A DNA stretch of 64,000 bases. Origin: Amycolatopsis camponoti (GTDB lineage: Bacteria; Actinomycetota; Actinomycetes; Mycobacteriales; Pseudonocardiaceae). Location: NCBI RefSeq assembly GCF_902497555.1, contig NZ_CABVGP010000001.1, positions 3,638,501-3,702,500 of the forward strand, given 5' to 3'. The notes under the pieces are model-generated. The model did no database searches. It saw only the letters and a list, made by a program, of their open reading frames with translations, and was not told where the DNA came from. The stretch's first letter is position 1; the number at the start of each line of letters is the position of its first letter. Of this stretch, positions 13,322-22,002 are shown one piece after another. The position numbers and the translations under genes were made by a program.

Positions 13322-13992
13322 GCTGAAACCTCCACAGTGGACTCGGGGTAACGGGTGCGGAGCAGCCCGCGGCAAAAGTGCGAGTTGCCTTCGATCGAGA
13401 TGCGGACCGACCGGGCGAACCGTAGCCGCAGCGGGATTTCCTCGCGGGGGAACGGGGTTCCGTCGTGATCGACGAGCACCGGGGAGGAAGGATCGGACGG
13501 AAGCCCGAGCGCTTCCCGCCGCCGCAGCAGTGCCGCGGCGGCGGGAACGTCCGGCAGGTCCGCGAGGGTGACGCCGTGCAGGTCGACGTCCTCGTCCGCG
13601 CGCAGCAGCACCGTCAGCGCGCGTTCCATCGCCGCCTGGTGCGCCTTGCGCCGGAACGTCAGCCTCAGCTCCTCGAGGTCTTCCTCGGCTTCGTGGCCGA
13701 ACGTCCCGCGGTAGCCGGCGTCCGCGGCGAGCCCGCGGTTGATGAGATCGGAGTCGTGGTGGTCGTCGAGCTCCACCACGACCTCGGACGTCCACGGCAG
13801 CGCGGTCAGCACGTCCTTGGCGTCCGACGCCATGAGGTAGGCGAAGTTCGGCGCGCAGAACGACGTCGGCAGTCGCAAGTGGACGGTCACCCGGGTGCCG
13901 TCCACGGTGAGCGACTTGACGAAGCCGAGGTCGGTGATGGGCTCGTCGAGCTCCGGGTCGAGAACCGCGTCCAGCGCGGTGTAGGCGTCCAC
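13318..13992 (-). CDS. DUF59 (MIP18-like) iron-sulfur assembly-type protein
   Basis: 224 aa, GTG start. The N-terminal 90 residues are a DUF59 domain (ALDAVLDPELDEPITDLGFV, then RLPTSFCAPNFAYLM with the conserved Cys). The C-terminal 130 residues form an extra region containing SHFCRGLLR, found with this family in propane monooxygenase clusters. The role there is thought to be metal-centre or cluster assembly for the hydroxylase; this is known only by association. It starts one base after the amidohydrolase stop and ends in a 4-bp overlap with the dehydrogenase start, so all three genes form one operon. Confidence 0.82.
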   Translation of the reverse strand: MDAYTALDAVLDPELDEPITDLGFVKSLTVDGTRVTVHLRLPTSFCAPNFAYLMASDAKDVLTALPWTSEVVVELDDHHDSDLINRGLAADAGYRGTFGHEAEEDLEELRLTFRRKAHQAAMERALTVLLRADEDVDLHGVTLADLPDVPAAAALLRRREALGLPSDPSSPVLVDHDGTPFPREEIPLRLRFARSVRISIEGNSHFCRGLLRTRYPESTVEVSA

Positions 13993-13993
13993 G

Positions 13994-15007
13994 TCACGCC
14001 ACCGACACGGCCTGGGTCTCGATCGGCGCGAGCCGCAGCTCCGCGGGCACCGGGATGTCGTACATCGCCGCCGCGTTGAGGCCGAGGATCTTCTTCTTCT
14101 GGTCGGCCGTCAGCGGTGCGTACTCCGGCAGGTCTTCCGGGATCTGGAAGTCCACGAACCGCTCGACCAGCCAGCGAGGCGTCCAGATCGCGTAGTCGCT
14201 GGAGAACTGGATCCGGTCTTCGTCGAGCCAGTACAGCAGTTCGCCGATGATCTGCGCGAAGTACTTCGGCCGCGTGTGGATGAACGGCATCGCGACGGCG
14301 AGGCCCGCGTGGACGTTCGGCTCCTGCGTCGCGATCCAGCAGAAGTCCTCCAGCCGGGGCAGGCCGCAGTGCTCCACGACGAAGTTGAGGTCGGTGAAGT
14401 CGGTGGCCACGTGGTCGACGTCGGCGACGTCGAAGGCGTCGCGGTCCAGCGGGCGGATCGTCGGTCCCTTGTGGACGTGGATGTTCTTGATCCCGAGTTC
14501 CTGGCAGGCCTCGAAGTACTTGTACGTCCACTTGTCGTCGAGCTTGTACCCGCGCGAGTCGCCCTGCCACTCGGCGGTGTAGAGCTTGACGCCCTTGAGG
14601 CCGAAGCGCTCGGCGTCGCGCTTGAGCTGGTCCAGCCCGGCCTGTTCGAGCCGCGGGTCGAAATTGTGGTTGTACGTGAGCTTGTCGGGGTGCTTCTGCT
14701 GGAGGGCGAAGGCTTCCTCGGTCTGCCCGAAGCCGTTGTTGTAGAACGCGCCGAGGTGGGCGGGCTGGAAGATCGCGTGGTCGACGTACCCGTCGTCGAA
14801 CAGGTCCTTCATCAGCCGCTCGCCGCCCTGGTAGAGGTAGTCCTCGTACGGCCAGACCTCGGACTCGGGGCTGAGGTTGCGGTGGTAGTCGTAGAAGCAG
14901 TCGATGAACTGCTTGCCGTGGATGTTGCGCTGGTTCTCCGGCCGTGCGTCCCAGAGTGCCACGTGGGCATCCACGATGAAGTACGTCTCGCCGTCCTTGC
15001 TGTACAT
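13994..15007 (-). CDS. Amidohydrolase-family (COG2159) protein of the propane-monooxygenase type
   Basis: 337 aa, ATG with GGAGG eight bases upstream. It shows an amidohydrolase-2 TIM-barrel: VDAHVALWD near the N-terminus in place of the usual HxH, NHNFDPRL, FVVEHCGLPRLEDFCW and FSSDYAIWTPRW near the end. The first metal motif is degenerate, so it may not be a standard hydrolase. Homologues are encoded directly after propane/phenol-type diiron monooxygenase genes. Here it is the first gene of a three-gene operon and is divergent from a MimR-like activator. Confidence 0.85.
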   Translation of the reverse strand: MYSKDGETYFIVDAHVALWDARPENQRNIHGKQFIDCFYDYHRNLSPESEVWPYEDYLYQGGERLMKDLFDDGYVDHAIFQPAHLGAFYNNGFGQTEEAFALQQKHPDKLTYNHNFDPRLEQAGLDQLKRDAERFGLKGVKLYTAEWQGDSRGYKLDDKWTYKYFEACQELGIKNIHVHKGPTIRPLDRDAFDVADVDHVATDFTDLNFVVEHCGLPRLEDFCWIATQEPNVHAGLAVAMPFIHTRPKYFAQIIGELLYWLDEDRIQFSSDYAIWTPRWLVERFVDFQIPEDLPEYAPLTADQKKKILGLNAAAMYDIPVPAELRLAPIETQAVSVA

Positions 15008-15077
15008 CCGGGTCCTCCACGTCGTCGTGTGTTGCTGGGACGGTAGGGACGTCGGCGCTGGTCAGGGACCCTTCGCG

Positions 15078-15094
15078 TGTCTCGATATGAGACA
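15078..15094. promoter_or_regulatory. Inverted repeat TGTCTC-N5-GAGACA, likely activator site
   Basis: A perfect 6-bp inverted repeat lies in the 163-bp gap between the amidohydrolase operon and the divergent activator gene. It is about 70 bp upstream of the operon start and about 75 bp upstream of the activator start. AcoR/NtrC-type activators commonly use TGT-rich inverted repeats of this length, so I infer it is the binding site of the neighbouring regulator. Confidence 0.5.
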
Positions 15095-15170
15095 GCGCGC
15101 ACTCCCGGCGTCCGATCGGTGGACGTACGGTGGGGGAGTCCGACGCAGAGCCGCGTCCCGGGAGGCCGAG

Positions 15171-16640
15171 GTGGAGAACCCGCAGGTGCAGGTCACGCGC
15201 TCGTTCGACGCGCGCGGGGCGGCCGCCATCGCGCCCCGGCTGCGGGCGTCGTGGCAGCGCAGCGAGCGGTACGGCGTGCCCGAGGACGAGGTCGTGCCGG
15301 TCTTCTCGGGCGCGGTCGACACCGGGTCACTGCTCTACGAATGCGGCACCGAGGTGCTGCGCGGCCTGCAGACGACGCTGGCCAACGAGCCGATCAGCCT
15401 GATGATCACCGACAGCGAAGGCCTGGTGCTGAGCCGGCTGTGCACGGACGCGTCCATCAACCGCTCGCTCGACCGCGTGCACCTGGCGCCGGGGTTCTAC
15501 TTCGCGGAGAGCAACGCGGGCACCAACGGGCTCGGCCTGGCGCTCGCCGACCGGGCGCCGTCGCTGGTCCGGGCGAGCGAGCACTACTGCACCGACCTGC
15601 GGGGCTACACCTGCGCGGCGGTCCCGGTGCTCGACCCGCTGACCGGTGCGCTCGCCGGCAGCGTCAACCTCACGACCTGGTCGGAGCAGTCGTCGGGGCT
15701 GCTGCTGGCGCTGGCGCAGGCCGCCGCCGGGAACACCGCGGCGCTGATGCTGGCGCGCGCGTCCGGGCGCATCGCCCGGCCGACCCCGCGAGGCGAGGTC
15801 TTCCGGGTCTACGCCGACCGCGTCGACCCGGGTGACGTGCCGCGGCTTTCGCCCGCCTGGACCACCGCGGTCGCCGAGGCGCACACGGCGTTCGGCGCCG
15901 GTCGGGTGGTCGCGGTCGTCGGTGAGCCGGGCGCGGGCAAGACGGCGCTGGCGGCGCTGGCGCGGCGGGACCTGCGGCCCCGCGAGCGCCTCCTCAACGC
16001 GCGCCCGCCGGCCCCCGACGACGTCGACACGTGGCTGACGCTGTGGACGCCCGAGCTGGCCAAGGACGGCACGTGCGTGATCGTGTCGGGCGTGGAGGCG
16101 CTGCCCGCGTGGGCGGCGGAGGAGCTGGCGCGGCGGTTCGCCGAGGTCCGGGGCGGCGGGCCGGCACCGTTCGTGCTCACCGCGGTGGACGCCGGCTCGG
16201 TGCCGGCGGCGCTGCGGCCGCTGGTCGACCTGGTCGTCGAGCTGCCGGCGCTGCGGTTCCGGCCGGACGACGTCCTCCCGCTGGCCCACCACTTCGCCCG
16301 GCGGGACCGCGGCCGGGACGTCACGTTCACTTCGGCGGCGTCACGGGCGTTGACGGCGTTCGACTGGCCGGAGAACGCGAAGCAGCTACGGCGGGTTGTG
16401 CGCGAAGCGGCTTCGCGGTCCGACGTGATCGACACGGCGCATCTGCCCGCCGAGGTGTTCAGCGGAGTGGGACATCGGTTGAGCCGGTTGCAGGCGATGG
16501 AACGGGACGAGATCGTCCGGTGCCTGTCCGAGCCGGGGGCGACGGTGGTGCACGCGGCGGAGAAGCTCGGCATGGGCCGGGCGACGCTCTACCGGAAGAT
16601 GGCGCAGTACGGGCTGAACGCGCGGCAGCTGAAGTCGTAG
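15171..16640 (+). CDS. AcoR/MimR-type transcriptional activator (GAF, degenerate AAA+, Fis-type HTH)
   Basis: 489 aa from a GTG with GGAGG five bases upstream. Residues 55-195 are GAF-like (ESNAGTNGLGLAL), followed by an AAA+ part with Walker A VVGEPGAGKT (249-258). The GAFTGA loop that contacts sigma-54 is not present and the central domain is short, as in actinobacterial relatives that work without sigma-54. The C-terminus has a Fis-type helix-turn-helix (AAEKLGMGRATLYRKMAQYG). MimR-type proteins switch on propane or binuclear iron monooxygenase operons in response to substrate. Its divergent position next to the accessory operon fits that role. Confidence 0.85.
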   Translation: MENPQVQVTRSFDARGAAAIAPRLRASWQRSERYGVPEDEVVPVFSGAVDTGSLLYECGTEVLRGLQTTLANEPISLMITDSEGLVLSRLCTDASINRSLDRVHLAPGFYFAESNAGTNGLGLALADRAPSLVRASEHYCTDLRGYTCAAVPVLDPLTGALAGSVNLTTWSEQSSGLLLALAQAAAGNTAALMLARASGRIARPTPRGEVFRVYADRVDPGDVPRLSPAWTTAVAEAHTAFGAGRVVAVVGEPGAGKTALAALARRDLRPRERLLNARPPAPDDVDTWLTLWTPELAKDGTCVIVSGVEALPAWAAEELARRFAEVRGGGPAPFVLTAVDAGSVPAALRPLVDLVVELPALRFRPDDVLPLAHHFARRDRGRDVTFTSAASRALTAFDWPENAKQLRRVVREAASRSDVIDTAHLPAEVFSGVGHRLSRLQAMERDEIVRCLSEPGATVVHAAEKLGMGRATLYRKMAQYGLNARQLKS

Positions 16641-16649
16641 CCGGGCAGG

Positions 16650-17855
16650 TCAGCGCGTGGCCTGGGCCCAGCGCACCGCCGGGCCCATCGCCCAGCCCGC
16701 CGCCAGGAAGACCGCGCCCAGCAGCAGCCACCCCGGCAGGCCCCAGCCGATCACGACGGTGCTGAGCAGCACCGGCCCGATCGCGCGCGCCACCGACACC
16801 CCCGTGCCGAAGAACCCCTGGTACTGCCCCTGCCGGTCGGCCGGCGCCAGCGCGAAGCCGATTTCCCAGGTGCCGGCCGACTGCAGCATCTCGCCGAACA
16901 CCTGCACCACCGCGCCCACCACCAGCACCGCGAACGCGATCCACGGCGAAGTCCCGGACGCCGACAGCGCGAACGCCACGCAGGACGCGAGGAGCAGCAC
17001 GCCGGACCGGCGCACCATCCGCGCCGCCGAGCCGATGCTCGCCAGGCGTCCCGCGACCCGGACCTGGAGCAGCACCACGACGACCGTGTTGAGCACGAAC
17101 AGCGCGGACACCGTCCAGCCCGGCGCGGCGGTCCGCTCGACGATCCACAGCGGGATCGCGACGCTCAGCAGCGGCATCCGCAGCAGCAGGATCGCGTTGA
17201 GCAGCGTCACCAGCGCGTAGGGCCGGTCGCGCAGCACCGCCAGCTTCGGCTCCCCGGCGCGCGGGGCCGACGGAGTCACGGCGGGCAGCGCGAGCATGAG
17301 ACCGGCGGTGACCACGAAGGTCGCGGCGTCGAGGACGAAGACCGTCAGGTACGCCGGCGCGGTGTCGGCCGAGAGCGCGAGGCCGCCCAGGCCGGCGCCG
17401 ACGGCGAGCCCCGCGTTGCCCGCCGACTGCAGCTGGGCCCGGATGCGCGTCCGCCGCTCCGGGTCGGCGAGCGCGGCCAGCAGCGCCTGGCGGACGGCGG
17501 CCAGACCGGTCTGGCAGCTGCCGTAGAGGCACGCGGCGAGGACGAACAGCAGCGGCGTGCGGACCAGCAGGAACGTCAGGATGGACGCGCTCGTCGCCAG
17601 CGCGAGCAGCACCGCGGAGCCGCGCGCGCCGTGGCGGTCGGCGAGGTGGCCGAGCGGCACGCCCGCGACCGAGCCGACCGCCCAGCCGAGCGTGAGGCCC
17701 AGCCCGACCTGCGCCGGCGTCAGCCCGACGATCCGCGTGAAGAACAGCACCGAGCAGGTCAGGAACGCGCCGTCGCCGAGCGACCCGGCCAGCTGGGCGG
17801 CGGCCAGCAGCCGGCCGGGGCGGGCGGGAGCGGGGCGGTCCAAGGTCACGGTCAT
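16650..17855 (-). CDS. MFS transporter
   Basis: 401 aa, about twelve hydrophobic segments. The loop GHLADRHGARGSA between helices 2 and 3 is the MFS motif. It resembles small-molecule efflux carriers; substrate unknown. Start at 17855: TACCGT lies six bases upstream of this ATG on the coding strand, which fits a leaderless transcript. It is divergent from a MocR regulator, whose operator-like repeat lies between them, so it is probably the regulator's target. Its stop is nine bases from that of the convergent activator gene. Confidence 0.85.
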   Translation of the reverse strand: MTVTLDRPAPARPGRLLAAAQLAGSLGDGAFLTCSVLFFTRIVGLTPAQVGLGLTLGWAVGSVAGVPLGHLADRHGARGSAVLLALATSASILTFLLVRTPLLFVLAACLYGSCQTGLAAVRQALLAALADPERRTRIRAQLQSAGNAGLAVGAGLGGLALSADTAPAYLTVFVLDAATFVVTAGLMLALPAVTPSAPRAGEPKLAVLRDRPYALVTLLNAILLLRMPLLSVAIPLWIVERTAAPGWTVSALFVLNTVVVVLLQVRVAGRLASIGSAARMVRRSGVLLLASCVAFALSASGTSPWIAFAVLVVGAVVQVFGEMLQSAGTWEIGFALAPADRQGQYQGFFGTGVSVARAIGPVLLSTVVIGWGLPGWLLLGAVFLAAGWAMGPAVRWAQATR

Positions 17856-17861
17856 GGGGTA

Positions 17862-17929
17862 ACGGTAGATCGCCACTTGGCCCGATCCCAGATCCAATTC
17901 TCTCGAAACGGATTGGGCCAATGTAGGCT
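17862..17929. promoter_or_regulatory. Divergent leaderless promoters and 12-bp inverted repeat between MFS and MocR genes
   Basis: TTGGCCCGATCC (17877-17888) and GGATTGGGCCAA (17910-17921) form an inverted repeat with 11 of 12 matches, 21 bp between arms. The -10 TACCGT for the transporter (minus strand, 17862-17867) and TAGGCT for the regulator (17924-17929) flank it, each six bases from its start codon. One dimer could therefore control both promoters. Confidence 0.6.
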
Positions 17930-17935
17930 CGCCGG

Positions 17936-19354
17936 ATGGACTTCCACGTCAGCCTGGCCGGGCGTGGCGACCTGTCGGTCCGGATCTACCGGCAGCTGCG
18001 CGACGCCGTGCTGGACGGCAGGCTGCGGGCGGGGGAGCGGCTGCCGCCGACCCGGGAGCTGGCGCGGCGCCTGGCGGTCTCGCGCAACACCGTCGCGGTC
18101 GCCTACGACCGGCTGACCGCCGACGGGTTCCTCACCGGCCGGGTCGGCGCCGGGACGTACGTCAGCGGTTCGCTGCCGGTGCCGAAGCCGCGCAAGGCTC
18201 CTGCGGCGCACGGGCCACGGCCGAAGGTGATCTGGCGGTCGTTGCCGGCGCCGGTCGCCGCGGTGGCGGAGGCGCCGGCGTACGACTTCCGCGTCGGCAT
18301 CCCCGACGCGGCGCTGTTCCCGCTCGAAACCTGGCGGCGCTTCCTCGCCCGCGAACTCCGTGACAGCGTCTCGCACTACGCGGATCCGGCCGGGCACGCC
18401 GGCCTGCGCGCGGCGATCGCCCGCCACGTCGGCGTGTCCCGCTCGGTGCGCGCCGACGCCGACGACGTGCTCGTCACGCAAGGGGCGCAGCAGGCCCTCG
18501 ACCTGCTCTGCCGGGTGCTGATTTCGCCGGGTGACCGGGTGGCCGTCGAAGAACCCGGCTACCGGCAGGCGAAGCTGCTCTTCGCGTCCCACGGCGCCGA
18601 AGTCGTCGGTGTGCCCGTGGACGGCGAAGGTCTCGACGTGGCCGCGCTGCCGTCGCGGACGAAGCTGGTGTACGTCACGCCGTCACACCAGTTCCCGCTC
18701 GGGACGCCGATGTCCCTGGCCCGCCGCACGGCGCTGCTGGCGTGGGCCGCGCGCGCGGACGCGGTCGTCGTCGAGGACGACTACGACAGCGAGTTCCGGT
18801 TCTCCGACCGGCCCCTGGAGCCGTTGCAGAGCCTGGACCGCGGCGGGCGCGTGGCGTATGTCGGGTCGTTCTCGAAGACGCTTCTTCCCATGCTGCGCCT
18901 GGGGTTCCTCATCGCACCGCCATCGCTGCAGAACGCGTTGCGGCACGCGCGCCAGCTGTCGGACTGGCACGGCGACGTCCCGGCCCAGGCGGCGCTGGCC
19001 CGGTTCGTCGACGAAGGGCTGCTGGCCCGCCACATCCGCCGCGCGACGAAGGTGTACGCGGAGCGCCACGAGCGTCTGGTGTCCACTGTGGACCGGTTGT
19101 TCGCGGGACGTCTCCGGGTGGTCCCGTCGGCGGCCGGGCTGCACCTGTGCGCCCTCGCCGACGTCGACCTGGAGCCGATCGCCGCACGGGCGGCGGCCGC
19201 GGGAGTGGCGGTCCAGACGCTTTCCGACCTGTGCGGCGGCTTCTTGGGGCCGGAGCCGGCGCCGGGGCTGGTGCTGGGCTACGGCTCGATCCCGGTGGAG
19301 AGGATCGACGACGGACTCTCGGCGCTGGACCGGGCTTGGGGCTCCACGTGGTGA
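17936..19354 (+). CDS. MocR-family (PdxR-like) transcriptional regulator
   Basis: 472 aa. Residues 1-75 are a GntR-type winged helix (RIYRQLRDAVLDGRLRAGERLP, SRNTVAVAYDRL) and the rest is a fold-type I aminotransferase domain with the PLP lysine in SFSKT (Lys314) and VVEDDYDSEF as the cofactor Asp region. Such fusions sense PLP or an amino compound and control vitamin B6, GABA or amino-acid genes. The leaderless promoter and inverted repeat before the gene suggest autoregulation. The 3' end overlaps the convergent DHA2-type transporter gene by 76 bp. Confidence 0.92.
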   Translation: MDFHVSLAGRGDLSVRIYRQLRDAVLDGRLRAGERLPPTRELARRLAVSRNTVAVAYDRLTADGFLTGRVGAGTYVSGSLPVPKPRKAPAAHGPRPKVIWRSLPAPVAAVAEAPAYDFRVGIPDAALFPLETWRRFLARELRDSVSHYADPAGHAGLRAAIARHVGVSRSVRADADDVLVTQGAQQALDLLCRVLISPGDRVAVEEPGYRQAKLLFASHGAEVVGVPVDGEGLDVAALPSRTKLVYVTPSHQFPLGTPMSLARRTALLAWAARADAVVVEDDYDSEFRFSDRPLEPLQSLDRGGRVAYVGSFSKTLLPMLRLGFLIAPPSLQNALRHARQLSDWHGDVPAQAALARFVDEGLLARHIRRATKVYAERHERLVSTVDRLFAGRLRVVPSAAGLHLCALADVDLEPIAARAAAAGVAVQTLSDLCGGFLGPEPAPGLVLGYGSIPVERIDDGLSALDRAWGSTW

Positions 19355-20712
19355 TCCGTGCGGCGGCGCGCGGCGATCAGCAGCCCGCCCGCCGATGTCG
19401 CCACCGCCGTACCCAGGACCAAGAGCCAGCCGTGGCGGAAGTCCGTCAGGTCCGGCGTTCCCGCGAAGATCGCCACCAGGACCGCCGTTCCCAGGACCGT
19501 TCCGATCTGCCGCGCCGTGTTGACCATCGACGACCCCGCGCCCCACCGGGGCGGTGGCAGGACCGTGCCCACCACGCCCGACAGGCTCGGCAGGATCAGC
19601 CCGACGCCGATGCCCGTCAGGAGCTGACCCGGCAGCATCGACGTCGCGTAGTCGGGCGTCGAACCCATGCGCAGCAACCAGAGCAGCACGCCCGCCCCGA
19701 ACGAGACGCCGCCGAGGGCGACCACCGGGCCCGGGCCGAAGCGGTGCACGAACCGGCCGCCCAGGATCGACACCGGCACCACCATCAGCGGGCCCGGGGC
19801 CAGGGACAGGCCGGCCACCAGGATCGAGTCGTGCCAGATCGACGTCAGGAACAGCACGTTGCCGAACAGCATCGCGGCGAACCCGGCCGCGAACACCCCG
19901 GTCGTGACGCACGCCAGCCACAGCGTGGGGACGCGCAGCGCCGGCAGGTCCAGCACCGGTACGGCGTGGCGCGCCGAGCGCAGCGGTACCCAGGCCAGCG
20001 CGACGGCGGCGACCGCGAACGCGAGCAGCACCGGCCCCGAGGTCCAGCCGTGGTCGGGTGCTTCGACCAGCGCGTAGGCCAGCGCCCCGACGCCGACCAG
20101 GAGGCCGGCCGCGCCGAGCAGGTCCGGGACGCCGGTGGTGGTGTCCCGCGACTCGCGCAGCACCCGGGGCCCGGCCAGCAGCGTCAGCGCGCAGATCGGC
20201 AGGTTCACCAGGAACACCCAGCGCCAGGACGCCTCGACGAGCAGACCGCCGACGGGCGGCCCGAGCGCGGCCGCCGCCGCGCCCACGGAAGCCCAGACGC
20301 CGACCGCCATCGGCCGCCGGTGCGCGGGGAACGCCGTCAGCAGCAGGGCGAGCGACGTCGGCATGACGAGCGCGGCGCCGATCGCCTGCACCGCGCGGAA
20401 GGCGACGAGGACGGGGATCGACGGCGCGACGGCACAGGCGGCCGAAGCGAGGGTGAACACGGCGACGCCGAGGAGGAACAGGCGCTTGCGGCCGTACCGG
20501 TCGGCCAGCCGCCCGGCCGGGGCGAGGAAGGCGGCGAACAGGACCGTGTAGCCGGTGAGGACCCACGACAGCGTGGCGAGGTCGTCGCCGGGGAAGGCGG
20601 CCCGGATGCCGGGGAACGCGATCGTGACGATGAACGTGTCGAGGCTCGCGAGGAACGCCGCGGTCGACACGACCAGGAGCACGAGGCCGGGCTTCGGCGC
20701 GGTGTCGGTCAT
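19279..20712 (-). CDS. DHA2-type (EmrB/QacA) MFS drug transporter
   Basis: 477 aa with about 14 membrane segments, as expected for the 14-helix drug:proton antiporters. Motif A appears as GRLADRYGRKRLFLLG and motif C as GPPVGGLLVEASWRWVF. It probably exports a hydrophobic toxin or metabolite. AGGAGG precedes the ATG and overlaps a 23-bp inverted repeat, so a repressor there would also block ribosome binding. The last 25 codons overlap the end of the MocR gene on the other strand; the C-terminal tail after the last helix is hydrophilic and can accept such an overlap. Confidence 0.9.
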   Translation of the reverse strand: MTDTAPKPGLVLLVVSTAAFLASLDTFIVTIAFPGIRAAFPGDDLATLSWVLTGYTVLFAAFLAPAGRLADRYGRKRLFLLGVAVFTLASAACAVAPSIPVLVAFRAVQAIGAALVMPTSLALLLTAFPAHRRPMAVGVWASVGAAAAALGPPVGGLLVEASWRWVFLVNLPICALTLLAGPRVLRESRDTTTGVPDLLGAAGLLVGVGALAYALVEAPDHGWTSGPVLLAFAVAAVALAWVPLRSARHAVPVLDLPALRVPTLWLACVTTGVFAAGFAAMLFGNVLFLTSIWHDSILVAGLSLAPGPLMVVPVSILGGRFVHRFGPGPVVALGGVSFGAGVLLWLLRMGSTPDYATSMLPGQLLTGIGVGLILPSLSGVVGTVLPPPRWGAGSSMVNTARQIGTVLGTAVLVAIFAGTPDLTDFRHGWLLVLGTAVATSAGGLLIAARRRTDHHVEPQARSSAESPSSILSTGIEP

Positions 20713-20719
20713 GACCCTC

Positions 20720-20742
20720 CTAGGTTTGAAAATGCAACCTAG
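20720..20742. promoter_or_regulatory. Operator-like repeat CTAGGTT-N9-AACCTAG over the RBS of the DHA2 transporter gene
   Basis: Perfect 7-bp inverted arms (20720-20726 and 20736-20742) in a locally A/T-rich stretch, starting eight bases upstream of the transporter ATG and touching its AGGAGG. This is a typical place for a MarR, HxlR or TetR repressor site. No such regulator gene adjoins it; the nearest is a different family. Confidence 0.6.
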
Positions 20743-20793
20743 TCGGACGAGGTGGGTTTCAACAAGAGACTGACCAGTTCAGGGCGACTCAGG

Positions 20794-21264
20794 TCACGCT
20801 GCCGCGGCCTGCTCTTCGGCACGGGCCTTCACCGCGGCGAGCGTGTGCTCGATCGACCGGACGTTGTACCCCGGCCGGTCCGCCCGCCCGGTCACCCGCG
20901 GCCCCATGAACTTGCGCACCACCCAGGCGCCGCTGCGGTACCAGTTCTCGGTCACCCGGCACCCCGTCGGTGTCGGCGCCAGCACGTACTCCCACCGCGA
21001 GACGCGCGAGCCCAGCGGCGTCCGCACGTCGAACGCGAACCGGCGCTCCTCCTCGTAGGCCACCACCTTCACCCGCGTCCACCACTGCAGCTCGCCGTTG
21101 CGGTTGCGGCCGCGGAAGCGCGCGCCGAGGCCGGGGGTGTCGAGCCAGCGGCCGCCGATGTTCTCCGGGCTCAGCTCCCCCATGCGGGGCAGGTCGGTGA
21201 CCCACGACCACACCGTGCCCGGGGCGGCCGGGACGTCGATGCTGCGCGAAATCGTCGGTTCCAC
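20794..21264 (-). CDS. SRPBCC-family (polyketide-cyclase-like) protein
   Basis: 156 aa. It opens with VEPTISRSIDVPAAPGTVWSWV, the usual first strand and helix of the START/SRPBCC fold, and has the beta-sheet and long C-terminal helix (VRSIEHTLAAVKARAEE) of the family. Members bind small hydrophobic ligands; most genomic copies have no known ligand. GTG at 21264 is the first valid start before the conserved domain; only a weak GGGGA precedes it. Confidence 0.75.
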   Translation of the reverse strand: MEPTISRSIDVPAAPGTVWSWVTDLPRMGELSPENIGGRWLDTPGLGARFRGRNRNGELQWWTRVKVVAYEEERRFAFDVRTPLGSRVSRWEYVLAPTPTGCRVTENWYRSGAWVVRKFMGPRVTGRADRPGYNVRSIEHTLAAVKARAEEQAAAA

Positions 21265-21355
21265 GTCCCCGACGGTGACAGCGCCGCCCCGGGCCGGGCA
21301 AGGTTCGCGGGCGTTGTCCGCAGCCCAGGAGAGCCGGGTGAAAAACTCCGTCGCC

Positions 21356-21388
21356 GAACCACGTTGCAAACGCGGTGGTTCTGGGTAC
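21356..21388 (+). promoter_or_regulatory. Inverted repeat and possible stress-sigma promoter before the BFN gene
   Basis: GAACCAC (21356-21362) and GTGGTTC (21375-21381) form an inverted repeat. Within and after it, GTTG (21363-21366), 16 bp, then GGGTAC (21383-21388) resembles the GTTT-N15-GGGTA promoters of SigB-type stress sigma factors. Transcription would begin about 30 bp before the gene start at 21424. Confidence 0.35.
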
Positions 21389-21423
21389 CTCGCGCGCGGA
21401 GGAGTCCCTAGACGGAGGGTGCG

Positions 21424-21939
21424 GTGGTCAGCGTGATCCCGATCGAGGTCGTGGGGATGGCCGTTCCGGTGCCCGGCGAGGCGCCTCTGATGCTGCTCCG
21501 GGAGCCGGACGGCGCCCGCCGCTGGCTGGCCATCATGATCGGCTACGGCGAGGCCGAGGCCCTCGTGCGGGCACGTGAGCAGATCGCGCAGCCGCGGCCG
21601 GGCACGATCGAGCTGCTCGGTGACGTGCTCGCGGCGTTCGGCCAGGGCGTCGCCGCCGTCGAGCTGACCGAGGTGCGGGACGGCATCTTCTACGCCGACC
21701 TCGTGCTCGTCTCCGGCACCCGCGTCTCGGCCCGCCCCAGCGACGCCGTCGCGCTCGGCCTGCGCCAGGGTGCCCCGATCCGCGTCGCCGAAGAGGTGCT
21801 CGACGTCGCGTCGGTGCAGCTGGAGGTCGAGCAGGAAGCCGAAGGGCCCGCCGCCGACGTGCTGGACACCGAGGCCGAGGTCGCCCGCTTCCGCGCCGAG
21901 CTCGACGGCTTGCGGCCCGAAGACTTCGGCGACCTGTAA
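21424..21939 (+). CDS. Bifunctional nuclease family (BFN, DUF151) protein
   Basis: 171 aa, GTG start preceded by GGAGG. It is a full-length BFN domain: LMLLREPDGARRWLAIMIGYGEAEAL, HDxL-type region replaced by ELLGDVLAAFG, and the conserved RPSDAVALGLRQGAPI. Plant and bacterial members have been reported with DNase/RNase activity, and in many actinomycetes the gene lies near MerR regulators or the GcvH/FHA locus, which is not the case here. The acidic tail ends in LRPEDFGDL. The next gene on the same strand begins 63 bp further on. Confidence 0.85.
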   Translation: MVSVIPIEVVGMAVPVPGEAPLMLLREPDGARRWLAIMIGYGEAEALVRAREQIAQPRPGTIELLGDVLAAFGQGVAAVELTEVRDGIFYADLVLVSGTRVSARPSDAVALGLRQGAPIRVAEEVLDVASVQLEVEQEAEGPAADVLDTEAEVARFRAELDGLRPEDFGDL

Positions 21940-22002
21940 ATCGTCCCGCGGCGATGAACCGCGGCCCGCCCGCCGGTACATTCCCCGACGGGAGGGGCGA
22001 CG

